From NCBI RefSeq assembly GCF_017565645.3, contig NZ_CP086136.1, positions 1,564,001-1,628,000 of the forward strand: a DNA stretch of 64,000 bases, read 5' to 3'. How positions within the stretch are numbered: position 1 is the stretch's first letter; the number at the start of each line of letters is the position of its first letter. Below, one piece after another: positions 50,109-59,079 of the stretch. The position numbers and the translations under genes were made by a program. The DNA is from Bradyrhizobium barranii subsp. barranii. GTDB lineage: Bacteria; Pseudomonadota; Alphaproteobacteria; Rhizobiales; Xanthobacteraceae. The notes below the pieces were generated by a model. That model had not been told where the DNA came from. It saw only the letters and a list, made by a program, of their open reading frames with translations, and did no database searches.

Positions 50109-51020
50109 GTGAGACATTTCCGTAGCATCGGCCTCGCGCTCGCCGCGACCTTCGCCGTCAGCCAGGCCGGGGCCCAGGAGCTGACCGGCACGCTGAAGAA
50201 CATCAAGGACACCGGCGCCATCACGCTCGGCTTCCGCGATTCCTCGATCCCGTTCTCCTATCTCGACGACAACCAGAAGCCCGTCGGGTTCGCGATGGAC
50301 ATCTGCTACAAGATCGTCGACGCCGTGAAGAAGGAGCTCAAGCTCGACAAGCTCGAGGTCAAGCTCAATCCGGTGACTTCGGCGACCCGTATTCCGCTGA
50401 TGGCCAACGGCACGATCGACCTCGAATGCGGCTCGACCACCAACAATGCCGACCGCCAGAAGCAGGTGGCCTTCACCAACACGCACTATCTGACTGCCAG
50501 CCGCTACGTCTTCAAGAAGTCGAGCGGCCTGAAGTCGATCGACGATCTCAAGGGCAAGACGGTGGTCTCCACCGCCGGCACCACCAACATCAAGCAGCTC
50601 ACCGAGGCCAATGTCGCGAAGAGCCTGGGTGCCAATATCATCCCGGCCAAAGACCATGCCGAGGCCTTCCTGATGGTCGAGACCGACCGCGCGGTCGCCT
50701 TCGTGATGGACGACGTTCTGCTCGCGAGCCTCGTTGCCGGCTCGAAGACGCCGGACGACTATGTCATCTCCAAGGACGCGTTCTCCAAGCCTGAGCCCTA
50801 CGGCATCATGCTGCGCAAGGACGACGCGCCGTTCAAGAAGGTGGTCGATGCAGCAACCGCTGCGCTCTACACCTCCGGCGAGGGCCTGAAAATCTACGAT
50901 AAGTGGTTCACGGCCAAGATCCCGCCGAAGGGCCTCAACCTCAACACCCCGATCTCGGCCGAGCTGAAGAACGAGTTCGCGAAACCTTCGGACTCGCCGA
51001 ACCCGGACGACTACAAGTAA
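50109..51020 (+). CDS. gltI: glutamate/aspartate ABC transporter, periplasmic binding protein
   Basis: The 303-residue protein has a signal peptide (ahead of GAQELTGTLKNIKDTGAI) and the SBP_bac_3 fold: GFRDSSIPFSYLDDNQKPVG, FAMDICYKIVDAV, NGTIDLECGSTTNNADRQKQ. It fits the GltI/DEBP group that binds acidic amino acids. The start is GTG at 50109 with AGGGGAA upstream. A 15-bp-stem hairpin after its stop probably sets higher expression of this subunit than of the permeases. Confidence 0.88.
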   Translation: MRHFRSIGLALAATFAVSQAGAQELTGTLKNIKDTGAITLGFRDSSIPFSYLDDNQKPVGFAMDICYKIVDAVKKELKLDKLEVKLNPVTSATRIPLMANGTIDLECGSTTNNADRQKQVAFTNTHYLTASRYVFKKSSGLKSIDDLKGKTVVSTAGTTNIKQLTEANVAKSLGANIIPAKDHAEAFLMVETDRAVAFVMDDVLLASLVAGSKTPDDYVISKDAFSKPEPYGIMLRKDDAPFKKVVDAATAALYTSGEGLKIYDKWFTAKIPPKGLNLNTPISAELKNEFAKPSDSPNPDDYK

Positions 51021-51049
51021 GATATAACCTCGGTCTCCGGATCGGGATC

Positions 51050-51086
51050 ATGTCCGGCCACTCTTGACACCAGAGTGGCCGGACAT
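51050..51086 (+). promoter_or_regulatory. intercistronic stem-loop after gltI
   Basis: ATGTCCGGCCACTCT (51050-51064) and AGAGTGGCCGGACAT (51072-51086) are exact reverse complements with a seven-base loop. It follows the binding-protein stop and precedes the permease start by 50 bases. Such hairpins stabilise the upstream message or partly terminate. Confidence 0.75.
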
Positions 51087-51136
51087 TTGCATAGGCGCCG
51101 GGACATCCATAGCTGGCGCGTTCGCGCGGGGGACAC

Positions 51137-51868
51137 GTGAACTACCACTGGAACTGGGGAATTTTCTTCGAGCCGAACCCGATGGGGACCGGCACCTATC
51201 TCGATATGCTGCTGTCGGGACTGGTGTTGACCCTCAAGACGGCGGCGCTCGCCTGGATCATCGCGCTGATCTTCGGCTCGCTCGTCGGCGTCATGCGCAC
51301 GCTGCCGTCCAAGGGCGCATACTGGTTCGGCTTCTGCTGGGTCGAGTTCTTCCGCAACATGCCGCTGCTGGTGCAGCTGTTCCTGTGGTTCTTCGTGCTG
51401 CCGGAATTGCTGCCGAAGGCCGCCGGCCTCTGGCTGAAGCAGCTGCCGAACGCGCCGTTCTGGACGGCCGCGATCGGCATCGGCTTCTTCATGTCGGCCC
51501 GCGTCGCGATACAATTGCAGGCCGGTATCGGCTCGCTGCCGCGCGGCCAAAAAATGGCGGCGACCGCGCTCGGGCTCACCACCGTGCAGTCCTATCGTTA
51601 CATTTTGCTGCCGATGGCGTTCCGCATCATCCTGCCGCCGCTGACCTCCGAGTTCCTCAACACCATCAAGAACACCGCTGTCGCCATCACGATCGGCCTG
51701 ATCGAGCTGACTGGTCAGGCGCGCTCGATGCAGGAATTCTCGTTCCAGGTGTTCGAGGCTTTCACGGCCGCGACCTTGCTCTATCTCCTTGTCAACGCCA
51801 TTGTCGTGACGGCGATGCGCTTCCTCGAGCGCTGGGTCGCGATCCCCGGCTACATCACGGGGAAATAG
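51137..51868 (+). CDS. gltJ: glutamate/aspartate ABC transporter permease GltJ-type
   Basis: This 243-residue inner-membrane protein starts GTG or MNYHWNWGIFFEPNPMGTGT, with the HisM-type permease region YLDMLLSGLVLTLKTAALAW and the EAA loop (LPRGQKMAATALGLTTVQSY). It has about five helices. It forms the channel with the next gene product. Four bases separate the two permease genes. Confidence 0.9.
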   Translation: MNYHWNWGIFFEPNPMGTGTYLDMLLSGLVLTLKTAALAWIIALIFGSLVGVMRTLPSKGAYWFGFCWVEFFRNMPLLVQLFLWFFVLPELLPKAAGLWLKQLPNAPFWTAAIGIGFFMSARVAIQLQAGIGSLPRGQKMAATALGLTTVQSYRYILLPMAFRIILPPLTSEFLNTIKNTAVAITIGLIELTGQARSMQEFSFQVFEAFTAATLLYLLVNAIVVTAMRFLERWVAIPGYITGK

Positions 51869-51872
51869 CACC

Positions 51873-52565
51873 ATGTTCAGCAATCTCGATTTCGAGGTCA
51901 TCCGCCGCTCGCTGCCCTATCTGTTCTACGAGGGCATGACCTTCACGGTGACGCTGACGGCGCTCGCCGCCCTCGGCGGCCTGATCTTCGGCACGGCGAT
52001 CGCCCTGATGCGGCTGTCCGGCTACAAGACACTCGGGCGCATCGCGGGTGTCTATGTCGACTTCATGCGCTCGCTGCCGCTGGTGCTGGTGATCTTCTGG
52101 TTCTATTTCCTGGTGCCCTATATCGGGCAGTGGGTGACCGGCGCCTCGCGTCCAATCAGCGTCGGCGCGTTCGCATCCTCGCTCATCACCTTCATCATGT
52201 TCGAGGCGGCGTACTTCTCCGAGATCATGCGCGCCGGGATCCAGTCGATCTCGCGCGGCCAGCCGGCCGCCGCCAACGCGCTCGGCCTGACTTACGCGCA
52301 GACCATGCGCTACGTCGTGCTGCCGCAGGCGTTCCGCAACATGCTGCCGGTGTTGCTGACGCAGACCATCGTGCTGTTCCAGGACACCTCGCTGGTCTAC
52401 GTGCTGTCGATCCCGGACTTCCTCGGCGCGGCCAGCAAGGTCGCGCAGCGCGATGGCCGTCTGGTCGAGATGTATCTGTTTGCCGCCGTCGTCTACTTCA
52501 CCATTTCCTGCATCGCGTCTTTCGGCGTTCGCCGCCTCCAGTCGCGCATCGCCATCATTCGATAG
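51873..52565 (+). CDS. gltK: glutamate/aspartate ABC transporter permease GltK-type
   Basis: The 230-residue permease begins MFSNLDFEVIRRSLPYLFYE. It includes MRSLPLVLVIFWFYFLVPYI and the EAA loop SRGQPAAANALGLTYAQTMR, followed by LVYVLSIPDFLGAASKV. Tight spacing to both neighbours marks one operon. It pairs with the GltJ-like permease. Confidence 0.9.
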   Translation: MFSNLDFEVIRRSLPYLFYEGMTFTVTLTALAALGGLIFGTAIALMRLSGYKTLGRIAGVYVDFMRSLPLVLVIFWFYFLVPYIGQWVTGASRPISVGAFASSLITFIMFEAAYFSEIMRAGIQSISRGQPAAANALGLTYAQTMRYVVLPQAFRNMLPVLLTQTIVLFQDTSLVYVLSIPDFLGAASKVAQRDGRLVEMYLFAAVVYFTISCIASFGVRRLQSRIAIIR

Positions 52566-52577
52566 AGCGCATCGGTC

Positions 52578-53309
52578 ATGATCGAAATCAGCCACGTCAA
52601 CAAATGGTACACCCCGACCTTCCAGGTGCTGACCGACTGCACCACCAGCGTGACCAAGGGCGAGGTCGTCGTGGTCTGCGGCCCCTCGGGCTCGGGCAAG
52701 TCGACGCTGATCAAATGCGTCAATGCGCTGGAGCCGTTCCAGGAGGGCGACATCAGCGTCGACGGCACCAAGGTCAATGACCCCAAGACCAATCTGCCGA
52801 AACTGCGTTCGCGCGTCGGCATGGTGTTCCAGCACTTCGAGCTGTTCCCGCATCTGAAGATCATCGACAACCTCTGCCTCGCGCAGCAGAAGGTGCTAGG
52901 ACGGTCGTCCGACACGGCTGTGGCAAAGGGTATGCAGCTCCTGGACCGCGTCGGCTTGAAGGAGCAGGCGCAGAAATTTCCGGCGCAGCTCTCCGGCGGC
53001 CAGCAGCAGCGCGTCGCGATCGCCCGCGCGCTTGCCATGGACCCGATCGTCATGCTGTTCGACGAGCCGACCTCGGCGCTCGACCCCGAGATGGTGAGCG
53101 AGGTGCTCGACGTCATGGTCGATCTCGCCCGCGAAGGCATGACCATGATGGTCGTCACCCACGAGATGGGCTTTGCCCGCAAGGTCGCCAACCGCGTCAT
53201 CTTCATGGACCGCGGCGAGATCGTCGAGGACGCGGCGAAGGAGGACTTCTTCGGCAAGCCGCGCAGCGACCGCGCGCAGAAGTTCCTGTCGAAGATCTTG
53301 TCGCATTAA
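52578..53309 (+). CDS. gltL: glutamate/aspartate ABC transporter ATP-binding protein
   Basis: The 243-residue ATPase starts [20 protein letters not shown]. It has Walker [14 protein letters not shown], the Q-loop [13 protein letters not shown], signature [15 protein letters not shown], Walker [15 protein letters not shown] and the H-loop VVTHEMGF. It powers the importer. It is the last gene of the gltIJKL operon, which ends at a REP-like element. Confidence 0.93.
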   Translation: MIEISHVNKWYTPTFQVLTDCTTSVTKGEVVVVCGPSGSGKSTLIKCVNALEPFQEGDISVDGTKVNDPKTNLPKLRSRVGMVFQHFELFPHLKIIDNLCLAQQKVLGRSSDTAVAKGMQLLDRVGLKEQAQKFPAQLSGGQQQRVAIARALAMDPIVMLFDEPTSALDPEMVSEVLDVMVDLAREGMTMMVVTHEMGFARKVANRVIFMDRGEIVEDAAKEDFFGKPRSDRAQKFLSKILSH

Positions 53310-53317
53310 CCTCTGCT

Positions 53318-53415
53318 GTCATTCCGGGACGCGCCTCTTGGCGCGGGTCCGGAATCCATAATCACCATCGGGGGTATGGATCCCGGGCTCGCGCTACGCG
53401 CGCCCCGGGATGACG
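53318..53415. repeat. palindromic intergenic repeat, family F
   Basis: GTCATTCCGGGACGCGCC at the left is mirrored by GCGCCCCGGGATGAC at the right, with inner GGTCCGGAATCCATA / TATGGATCCCGGGC arms. It lies at the 3' end of the glt operon. Confidence 0.8.
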
Positions 53416-53491
53416 AAGAGTGGGGTTTATCGGGCCCGCCAAATCTCCTATACCGGTGGCCAAATTCCCCACTCCCGCCAGGAGACCTGCC

Positions 53492-54352
53492 TTGGACTCG
53501 ATCGCCTACGTCAACGGCTCATTCGTCCCGCTCTCGGACGCCAAGATCTCGGTGCTTGATCGCGGCTTCCTGTTCGCCGACGGCATCTACGAGGTCTCGG
53601 CGGTGCTCGACGGCAAGCTGGTCGACAACGCTTCGCACCTGACGCGCCTGGAGCGCTCGGTCGGCGAGATCAAGCTGAAGTTGCCGGAGACGGTCGAGCG
53701 CATCACCGAGCTCCAGAAGGAGCTGATCGCGCGCAACAAGGTCGAGAACGGCCTCGTCTATCTGCAGGTCACGCGCGGCGCCGACAAGGGCCGCGACTTC
53801 GCCTTTCCCAAGGGCGACGTCAAGTCGAGCCTGGTGATGTTCACCTCCGAGAAGGACATCATCAACGCCGCCTCGGCCAAGACCGGCATCAACGTGATCA
53901 CCGTGCCCGACATCCGCTGGGAGCGGCGCGACATCAAGAGCGTGGCACTGCTCGCGCAGGTTCTGGCGAAGCAGGCCGCGGCCGAAGCCGGCGCCGGCGA
54001 GGCCTGGATGCTGGAAGACGGCTACGTCACCGAGGGCGGCTCGTCCTCGGCGTTCATCCTGACCAAGGACGACGTCATCGTGACCCGCAAGAACTCCAAC
54101 GCGATCCTGCCGGGCTGCACCCGCAAGGCCGTTGTGGCGCTCGCCGAAGAGCGTCAGCTCCGCGTCGAGGAACGTTCCTTCACGGTCGCCGAGGCGCTCG
54201 CCGCCAAGGAAGCCTTCGCCACCTCGGCGTCGCTGTTCGTCCAGCCGGTGGTTGCGATCGACGGCAACAAGGTCGCCGACGGCAAGCCCGGCCCGATGGC
54301 CACGCGGCTGCGGGAGATTTATATCGAGTTCGCCAAGGCGACGGCGGTCTGA
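53492..54352 (+). CDS. D-amino-acid aminotransferase (class IV PLP enzyme)
   Basis: The 286-residue protein starts at a TTG (53492) with AGGAGA six bases upstream; the longer frame from 53420 reads through a repeat edge. Features are SIAYVNGSFVPLSDAKISVL, DRGFLFADGIYEV, the PLP Lys in IRWERRDIKSVALLAQ, and AWMLEDGYVTEGGSSSAFIL. These match D-alanine/D-amino-acid transaminases. Nearness to the acidic amino-acid importer may be functional. Confidence 0.9.
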   Translation: MDSIAYVNGSFVPLSDAKISVLDRGFLFADGIYEVSAVLDGKLVDNASHLTRLERSVGEIKLKLPETVERITELQKELIARNKVENGLVYLQVTRGADKGRDFAFPKGDVKSSLVMFTSEKDIINAASAKTGINVITVPDIRWERRDIKSVALLAQVLAKQAAAEAGAGEAWMLEDGYVTEGGSSSAFILTKDDVIVTRKNSNAILPGCTRKAVVALAEERQLRVEERSFTVAEALAAKEAFATSASLFVQPVVAIDGNKVADGKPGPMATRLREIYIEFAKATAV

Positions 54353-54370
54353 GCCGCAAACTCCGCTGTC

Positions 54371-54463
54371 GTAGGGTGGGCAAAGCGAAGCGTGCCCACC
54401 GTTCCTTCAGCGAAGGCGTCAGAAGACGTGGGCACGGCGCAAGTGCGCCTTTGCCCACCCTAC
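54371..54463. repeat. palindromic intergenic repeat, family G (copy 1)
   Basis: GTAGGGTGGGCAAAGCG and CGCCTTTGCCCACCCTAC are near reverse complements, with inner CGTGCCCACC / GTGGGCACG arms. A second copy is at 58952-59072. Confidence 0.85.
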
Positions 54464-54492
54464 GAGATTTGCGCGCGAGGCGGCGTTGCGGC

Positions 54493-54954
54493 CTACGCCA
54501 CCGACGCCTTCACCTTGACCGGATGGACCGCGCGGAACGCGATCGCGATCCGGTTCCAGGCATTGATCGCCCCGATCAGCATCGTCAGGTTCACCGCCTC
54601 CGCATCGGAGAATTGCGCGCGGACCTGCTCGTAGACGTCGTCCGGCGCGTGGGTCTCGGAGATCAGCGTCACTGATTCCGTCCAGGCCAGCGCGGCACGC
54701 TCGCGATCGGTATAGAGCGGGGATTCCCGCCAGGCGTTGAGCAGATAGATGCGCTGTTCGGTCTCGCCGCGCTTGCGGGCGTCCTCGGTGTGCATGTTGA
54801 TGCAGAAGGCGCAGCCGTTGATCTGCGACGCCCGGATCTTGACGAGCTCGATCAGCGATTTCTCGAGTCCCGTGGACTGGATCTGCTCCTCCAGCGCCAT
54901 CAGCGCCTTCATCGTGTCGGGGGCGGCCTGGTAGAAGTTCATGCGGGGCTTCAT
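54493..54954 (-). CDS. carboxymuconolactone decarboxylase/AhpD-like protein
   Basis: The 153-residue protein begins MKPRMNFYQAAPDTMKALMA and has SQINGCAFCINMHTEDARKR, the CxxCxxxH redox motif of AhpD-like alkylhydroperoxidases. The motif points to peroxidase or oxidoreductase activity rather than muconolactone decarboxylation. It is in the same orientation as the efflux operon upstream. Confidence 0.88.
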   Translation of the reverse strand: MKPRMNFYQAAPDTMKALMALEEQIQSTGLEKSLIELVKIRASQINGCAFCINMHTEDARKRGETEQRIYLLNAWRESPLYTDRERAALAWTESVTLISETHAPDDVYEQVRAQFSDAEAVNLTMLIGAINAWNRIAIAFRAVHPVKVKASVA

Positions 54955-54994
54955 GGTCGTTCTCCTTTGCTTGAGTTAGTCTCTTGGGTTGATC

Positions 54995-56611
54995 TCAGTG
55001 AGCTCCACCGGCCGAGGTCTGGCCGGGTTTCTTCAGGAAGAATACGGCGATCAGGGCCACGATCAGTGCCATGCCGAGCAGATAGAAGGTGTCGCTGAAG
55101 GCGAAGATGTAAGCCTGCTTCTGCACGGTATGGCCGATCGCGACATAGGCGCGATGCGCGGCGTCGGCGCGGTCGAGCACGCCGTGATTGATGAAATACT
55201 GGGTGAGCTGCTCCAGCCGCGTCCGCGTCGCCTGCTCGAACACCGAGACCGACTGCGTCAGCACGTTGGAGTGATATTGCTCGCGCTTGGTCAGCAACGT
55301 CTGAAGCAGCGCGATGCCGACGGCGCCGCCGAGATTACGCATCATGTTGAACAGGCCCGAGGCCGAGCCCGCATTCTCCGCTTCGATGCCGGCGGTTGCC
55401 ACAGCCGACAACGGCGCCATCACGAGCGCTTGGCCGATCGCACGGACGACATTGGGCCACAACAGCTGGTCGGCAGCGTAATCGTTGGTCATATAAATGT
55501 TCAGGAAGTTCGAGGCCGCGAACAGGACGAAGCCGACGCCGATGATGATCCGCGCGTCGAACTTCTGCATCAGGCGCGGCACCAGCGGGATCAGCACGAG
55601 TTGCGGCAGTCCGGTCCAGGCCAGCACCATGCCGATCTGCTCGGCATTGTAGCCCTGGATGCGCGCCAGATATTGCGGCAGGATGAACACCGAGCCGTAG
55701 AGCGCGACACCGAGCAGGAAGTTCGCGAGCATGCCGAAGCCGAAATTGCGGCGCACCAGCAGGCGCAAATTGAGCAGCGGCTTCTTCGCCGTGAGCTCGA
55801 TGATCAGGAAGGCGGTCAGCGCGGTGGCGGCGATGACCGACAGCTTGACGATGAAGGGCGAGCCGAACCAGTCGTCCTTGTTGCCCTCTTCCAGCACGGT
55901 CTGAAGCGCCGACAGGCCGATCGCCATGGTGATGATGCCGGCCCAATCGCCCTCGCGCAGCAGCGCAAGCTTCATGGGCTTGGCGTCGAGCGCGTACCAG
56001 AGCATGCCGACCATGATCGCGCCGGGCACGAGGTTGACGTAGAAGATGTACTGCCAGCCGAAATTCTCGGTGAGATAGCCGCCGATGGTCGGGCCGATCG
56101 CCGGTGCGAACGTCGCCGACAGCGCGAACAGCGCAAGGCCGACGGGCTGCTTGGCGCGAGGCAACAGCGTGATGATCAGCGTGAAGGCCATCGGGATCAG
56201 CACGCCGCCGGTGAAACCCTGCACCGCGCGCAGCACGATCATTTGCGGCAGGTCCTGCGCCAGTGCGCAGTCCGCGGACAGAACCAGGAACAGGACTGCA
56301 TTGGTGAGCAGATAGATGCGGATCGAGAACACCTGCGCAAGCCAGCCGGAGAGCGGGATCACCACGATCTCGGCGATCAGATAAGAGGTCGAGATCCAGC
56401 CGCCATCGTCGATACCGGCGCCGATCGCGCCCTGGATGTCGGCGAGCGAAGCGTTGACGATCTGGATGTTCAACACCGCCATGAAGGCGCCGAGGGTCGC
56501 GCCGATCACCGCGATCCAGGTTTTTGCGGAAACCGCCGGCGTGGCGGGCGCAGCAGGGGCTGGAATGCTGGCAGCGGAGGCGGTGTCGGCGGTCGGTTGG
56601 GGCGTGCTCAT
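54995..56611 (-). CDS. DHA2-family multidrug efflux MFS transporter (EmrB-like)
   Basis: The 538-residue protein has about 14 helices after a Pro/Ala-rich N-terminus (MSTPQPTADTASAASIPAPA). Signature pieces are TLGAFMAVLNIQIVNASLAD, DGGWISTSYLIAEIVVIPLS and RAVQGFTGGVLIPMAFTLII, as in EmrB. It pairs with the HlyD/EmrA-type adaptor encoded upstream; a strong hairpin separates them. The AhpD-like gene follows 40 bp downstream. Confidence 0.9.
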   Translation of the reverse strand: MSTPQPTADTASAASIPAPAAPATPAVSAKTWIAVIGATLGAFMAVLNIQIVNASLADIQGAIGAGIDDGGWISTSYLIAEIVVIPLSGWLAQVFSIRIYLLTNAVLFLVLSADCALAQDLPQMIVLRAVQGFTGGVLIPMAFTLIITLLPRAKQPVGLALFALSATFAPAIGPTIGGYLTENFGWQYIFYVNLVPGAIMVGMLWYALDAKPMKLALLREGDWAGIITMAIGLSALQTVLEEGNKDDWFGSPFIVKLSVIAATALTAFLIIELTAKKPLLNLRLLVRRNFGFGMLANFLLGVALYGSVFILPQYLARIQGYNAEQIGMVLAWTGLPQLVLIPLVPRLMQKFDARIIIGVGFVLFAASNFLNIYMTNDYAADQLLWPNVVRAIGQALVMAPLSAVATAGIEAENAGSASGLFNMMRNLGGAVGIALLQTLLTKREQYHSNVLTQSVSVFEQATRTRLEQLTQYFINHGVLDRADAAHRAYVAIGHTVQKQAYIFAFSDTFYLLGMALIVALIAVFFLKKPGQTSAGGAH

Positions 56612-56690
56612 GGAAGCCTCGTCTCGGTCACGGAGACAGGATGCATTAGGCGGTTGGTTTTGATAATCGAGGAAGCGTGGGAAGGATCAT

Positions 56691-56716
56691 CCGGCAGGAT
56701 TTGATAATCCTGCCGG
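56691..56716 (-). promoter_or_regulatory. intercistronic hairpin between emrA-like and emrB-like genes
   Basis: CCGGCAGGATT (56691-56701) and AATCCTGCCGG (56706-56716) are exact reverse complements with a four-base loop. There is no T-run on the minus strand, so it more likely tunes the ratio of adaptor to transporter than ends transcription. Confidence 0.65.
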
Positions 56717-56727
56717 CCTTCCCGGCT

Positions 56728-57879
56728 TCAGCCGCCGTTCGGGCGGGAGGCGTTGTCGGCTAGTCGCTTGGCCGTCTCGCGCTCGGTCAGCACAGTCGCC
56801 TTGGTGTCGATGGTCGGCACCGCCGACATGCCGGGCCTGAGCAGGCCGGTCAGGCTGTGGTCGTCGAGCACGATCTTCACCGGCACGCGTTGCACGATCT
56901 TGGTGAAATTTCCGGTGGCGTTATCGGGTGGCAGCAGCGCGAATTCAAGTCCGCTGGCCGGCGAAAGGCTGTCGACATGACCGCGCAGCGTGCGATTGCG
57001 AAAACTGTCGACCTGCAGCTCGACCGGCTGGCCCGCACGCACATGCGTGAGCTGCGTCTCCTTGAAGTTCGCGACGACATAGACCGCATCGAGCGGCACC
57101 ACCGCCATCAATTGCGTGCCGGCCTGCACATACTGGCCGACGCGTAATGAGCGTGCGCCGACCGTGCCGTCCACCGGTGCGGTAATCTCGGTGTAGGACA
57201 GGTTCAGCTCTGCCTGCTGTGCGACCGCGCGGGCGCGGTCGAGCTGCGCCGTGGCCTGGGCGCGCTGGGTGGTGAGCACATCGACCTTGCGCTGTGCGGC
57301 CACCAGGCCCGACTTGGCGTGCTGCAATTGGGCGTTGCTGGCGCGCAGCGCCGCATCGGTCTGTTGCGCACGCTGGATCGTGCCGGAGCCCGACTTCATC
57401 AGGTCGTCGTAGCGGGCGCGTTCTTCCTGCGCGAATTTCAGATTGGCGTCGGCCGCGGCCACGTCGGCCGTGCTCTGCTCGATGATCGGCTGCTGCAGCT
57501 CGAGCTGGGCATCGATGTTGCGCACCGAGGCTTCGCCGGCGGCGACATCGGCGCGGGCCTGGTCGAGCGCGGCCTTGAAGTCGCGGTCGTCGATCTTCGC
57601 GAGGAGCTGGCCGGCCCGGACCTTCTCGTTGTCGCCAACCAGCACCTTCGCGATGTAGCCGGAAACCTTGGGGGCGATGATGGTGGAATCCGCCTTCACA
57701 TAGGCGTCGTCGGTGGATTCGAGGTAACGGCCGGTGCTCAGGTAGTTGTAGCCGAAGTCGCCGGCCGCGGCGATTCCGAGGGCCAGTGCCAAGCCGATGG
57801 CCGCCCGCTTGATCGCCTGCCGGGATGGACGAAAGCTGATTTTCTGATTGGTTTCAGTAGCATAAGAAGCGTTCGACAT
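56728..57879 (-). CDS. HlyD/EmrA-family membrane-fusion adaptor
   Basis: The 383-residue protein starts MSNASYATETNQKISFRPSR. A single helix (AIKRAAIGLALALGIAAAGD) follows, then the lipoyl half-motifs STIIAPKVSGYIAKVLVGDN and ITAPVDGTVGARSLRVGQYV flanking a long coiled coil. It ends DTKATVLTERETAKRLADNA. It should bridge the MFS pump to an outer-membrane channel. The divergent LysR gene is 141 bp away. Confidence 0.9.
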   Translation of the reverse strand: MSNASYATETNQKISFRPSRQAIKRAAIGLALALGIAAAGDFGYNYLSTGRYLESTDDAYVKADSTIIAPKVSGYIAKVLVGDNEKVRAGQLLAKIDDRDFKAALDQARADVAAGEASVRNIDAQLELQQPIIEQSTADVAAADANLKFAQEERARYDDLMKSGSGTIQRAQQTDAALRASNAQLQHAKSGLVAAQRKVDVLTTQRAQATAQLDRARAVAQQAELNLSYTEITAPVDGTVGARSLRVGQYVQAGTQLMAVVPLDAVYVVANFKETQLTHVRAGQPVELQVDSFRNRTLRGHVDSLSPASGLEFALLPPDNATGNFTKIVQRVPVKIVLDDHSLTGLLRPGMSAVPTIDTKATVLTERETAKRLADNASRPNGG

Positions 57880-58020
57880 GGCATCCTCGGAATTCCCAAC
57901 CGCCCCGGTCCGAACGGTGCGCCGTTGATGCCGGCAAGATGCGCTGTCTTCCCGCTTGTGATAATCCCGGAAGAAATGGAAGCATTATCCACCCATAGCG
58001 GATAATCCGGAGCCAGACCG

Positions 58021-58929
58021 ATGGACCGCTTCACCAGTCTCACCGCCTTCGTCCGGGTGGTCGAAAATGGCGGATTTTCCGCCGCCGCCCGCCGGCTCAA
58101 CATGTCCACGACCATGGTGAGCAACCACGTCCAGGCGCTGGAGGACCGGCTCGGGGTTCGGCTGCTCAACCGCACCACGCGAAAAGTGAGCCTCACCGAA
58201 ATCGGCAAGGCCTATTACGACCGCTCGACGCAGATCCTCGCCGATCTAGAACAAGCCGATGACATCGCCGGCGCGCTGCAATCGACGCCCCGCGGCACGC
58301 TGCGCATTCACACCGCCACCCACATGGTGCCGTTCGTCGCGCCCGTGATGGCCGAATTCCTCGCGACCTATCCGGAGGTCAAGGTCGATCTGCGCATGGG
58401 CGAGACCAATGTCGATCTGATCGAGGAGGGCTTTGATCTCGCGCTGCGCATGGTCGCGCCGCCGGACTCCAGCCTGATCGTGCGGAGCCTGGCGACCTGG
58501 CGACACGTGCTTTGCTGCTCGCACGGCTATATCGAGGCGCATGGGCGCGTGCAGACGCTCGAGGAACTCGCCGGGCACAATTGCGTGCGCCACATCAACT
58601 ATCCCTTCGACGAGTGGCGCTTCTTCGATCGCAAGGGCACGCCGGCCTCGGTCCGCGTCTCCGGCAATTTGATCACCAACAGCGGCGAAGCGCTGCGCGA
58701 GGCCGCGTTGCAGGGCGCCGGCATCAGTCTTGCGGCCGGCTTTCTGGTGGGGGATGACCTCGATGCGGGCCGGCTGGTGCGCCTCCTGCCGGAGTACCGG
58801 CCGGTCGAGATGTCGATGAACGCGGTCTATCCGCATCGGCATCATCTGTCGGCGAAGGTCAGGACCTTCATCGACATGCTCGTCCAGCACAGCGCCGAGC
58901 AGCAGAAGCTGATCAATCCGTATGCGTGA
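58021..58929 (+). CDS. LysR-family transcriptional regulator of the efflux genes
   Basis: The 302-residue protein begins MDRFTSLTAFVRVVENGGFS with the HTH (AAARRLNMSTTMVSNHVQAL). The substrate domain (GTLRIHTATHMVPFVAPVMA; VDLIEEGFDLALRMVAPPDS) is of the CrgA-like group. It is divergent from the EmrA-like gene and probably controls the pump. GATAATCC words occur at 57960-57966 and 57999-58010 as candidate sites. Confidence 0.9.
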   Translation: MDRFTSLTAFVRVVENGGFSAAARRLNMSTTMVSNHVQALEDRLGVRLLNRTTRKVSLTEIGKAYYDRSTQILADLEQADDIAGALQSTPRGTLRIHTATHMVPFVAPVMAEFLATYPEVKVDLRMGETNVDLIEEGFDLALRMVAPPDSSLIVRSLATWRHVLCCSHGYIEAHGRVQTLEELAGHNCVRHINYPFDEWRFFDRKGTPASVRVSGNLITNSGEALREAALQGAGISLAAGFLVGDDLDAGRLVRLLPEYRPVEMSMNAVYPHRHHLSAKVRTFIDMLVQHSAEQQKLINPYA

Positions 58930-58951
58930 GCGGCGCGGCGGTGGCAGAACT

Positions 58952-59072
58952 GTAGGGTGGGCAAAGGCGCGAAGCGCTGTGCCCACCATCTTTTCTAATC
59001 GGCACCAATGGTGGGCACGCTTCCGCCTTCGCTCTGCGAGCTACGGCGGACAAGTCGCTTTGCCCACCCTAC
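58952..59072. repeat. palindromic intergenic repeat, family G (copy 2)
   Basis: GTAGGGTGGGCAAAGGCG and CGCTTTGCCCACCCTAC bound a segment whose inner GCCCACCATC / TGGTGGGC arms also pair. It is the partner of 54371-54463. Confidence 0.85.
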
Positions 59073-59079
59073 AATAGCG

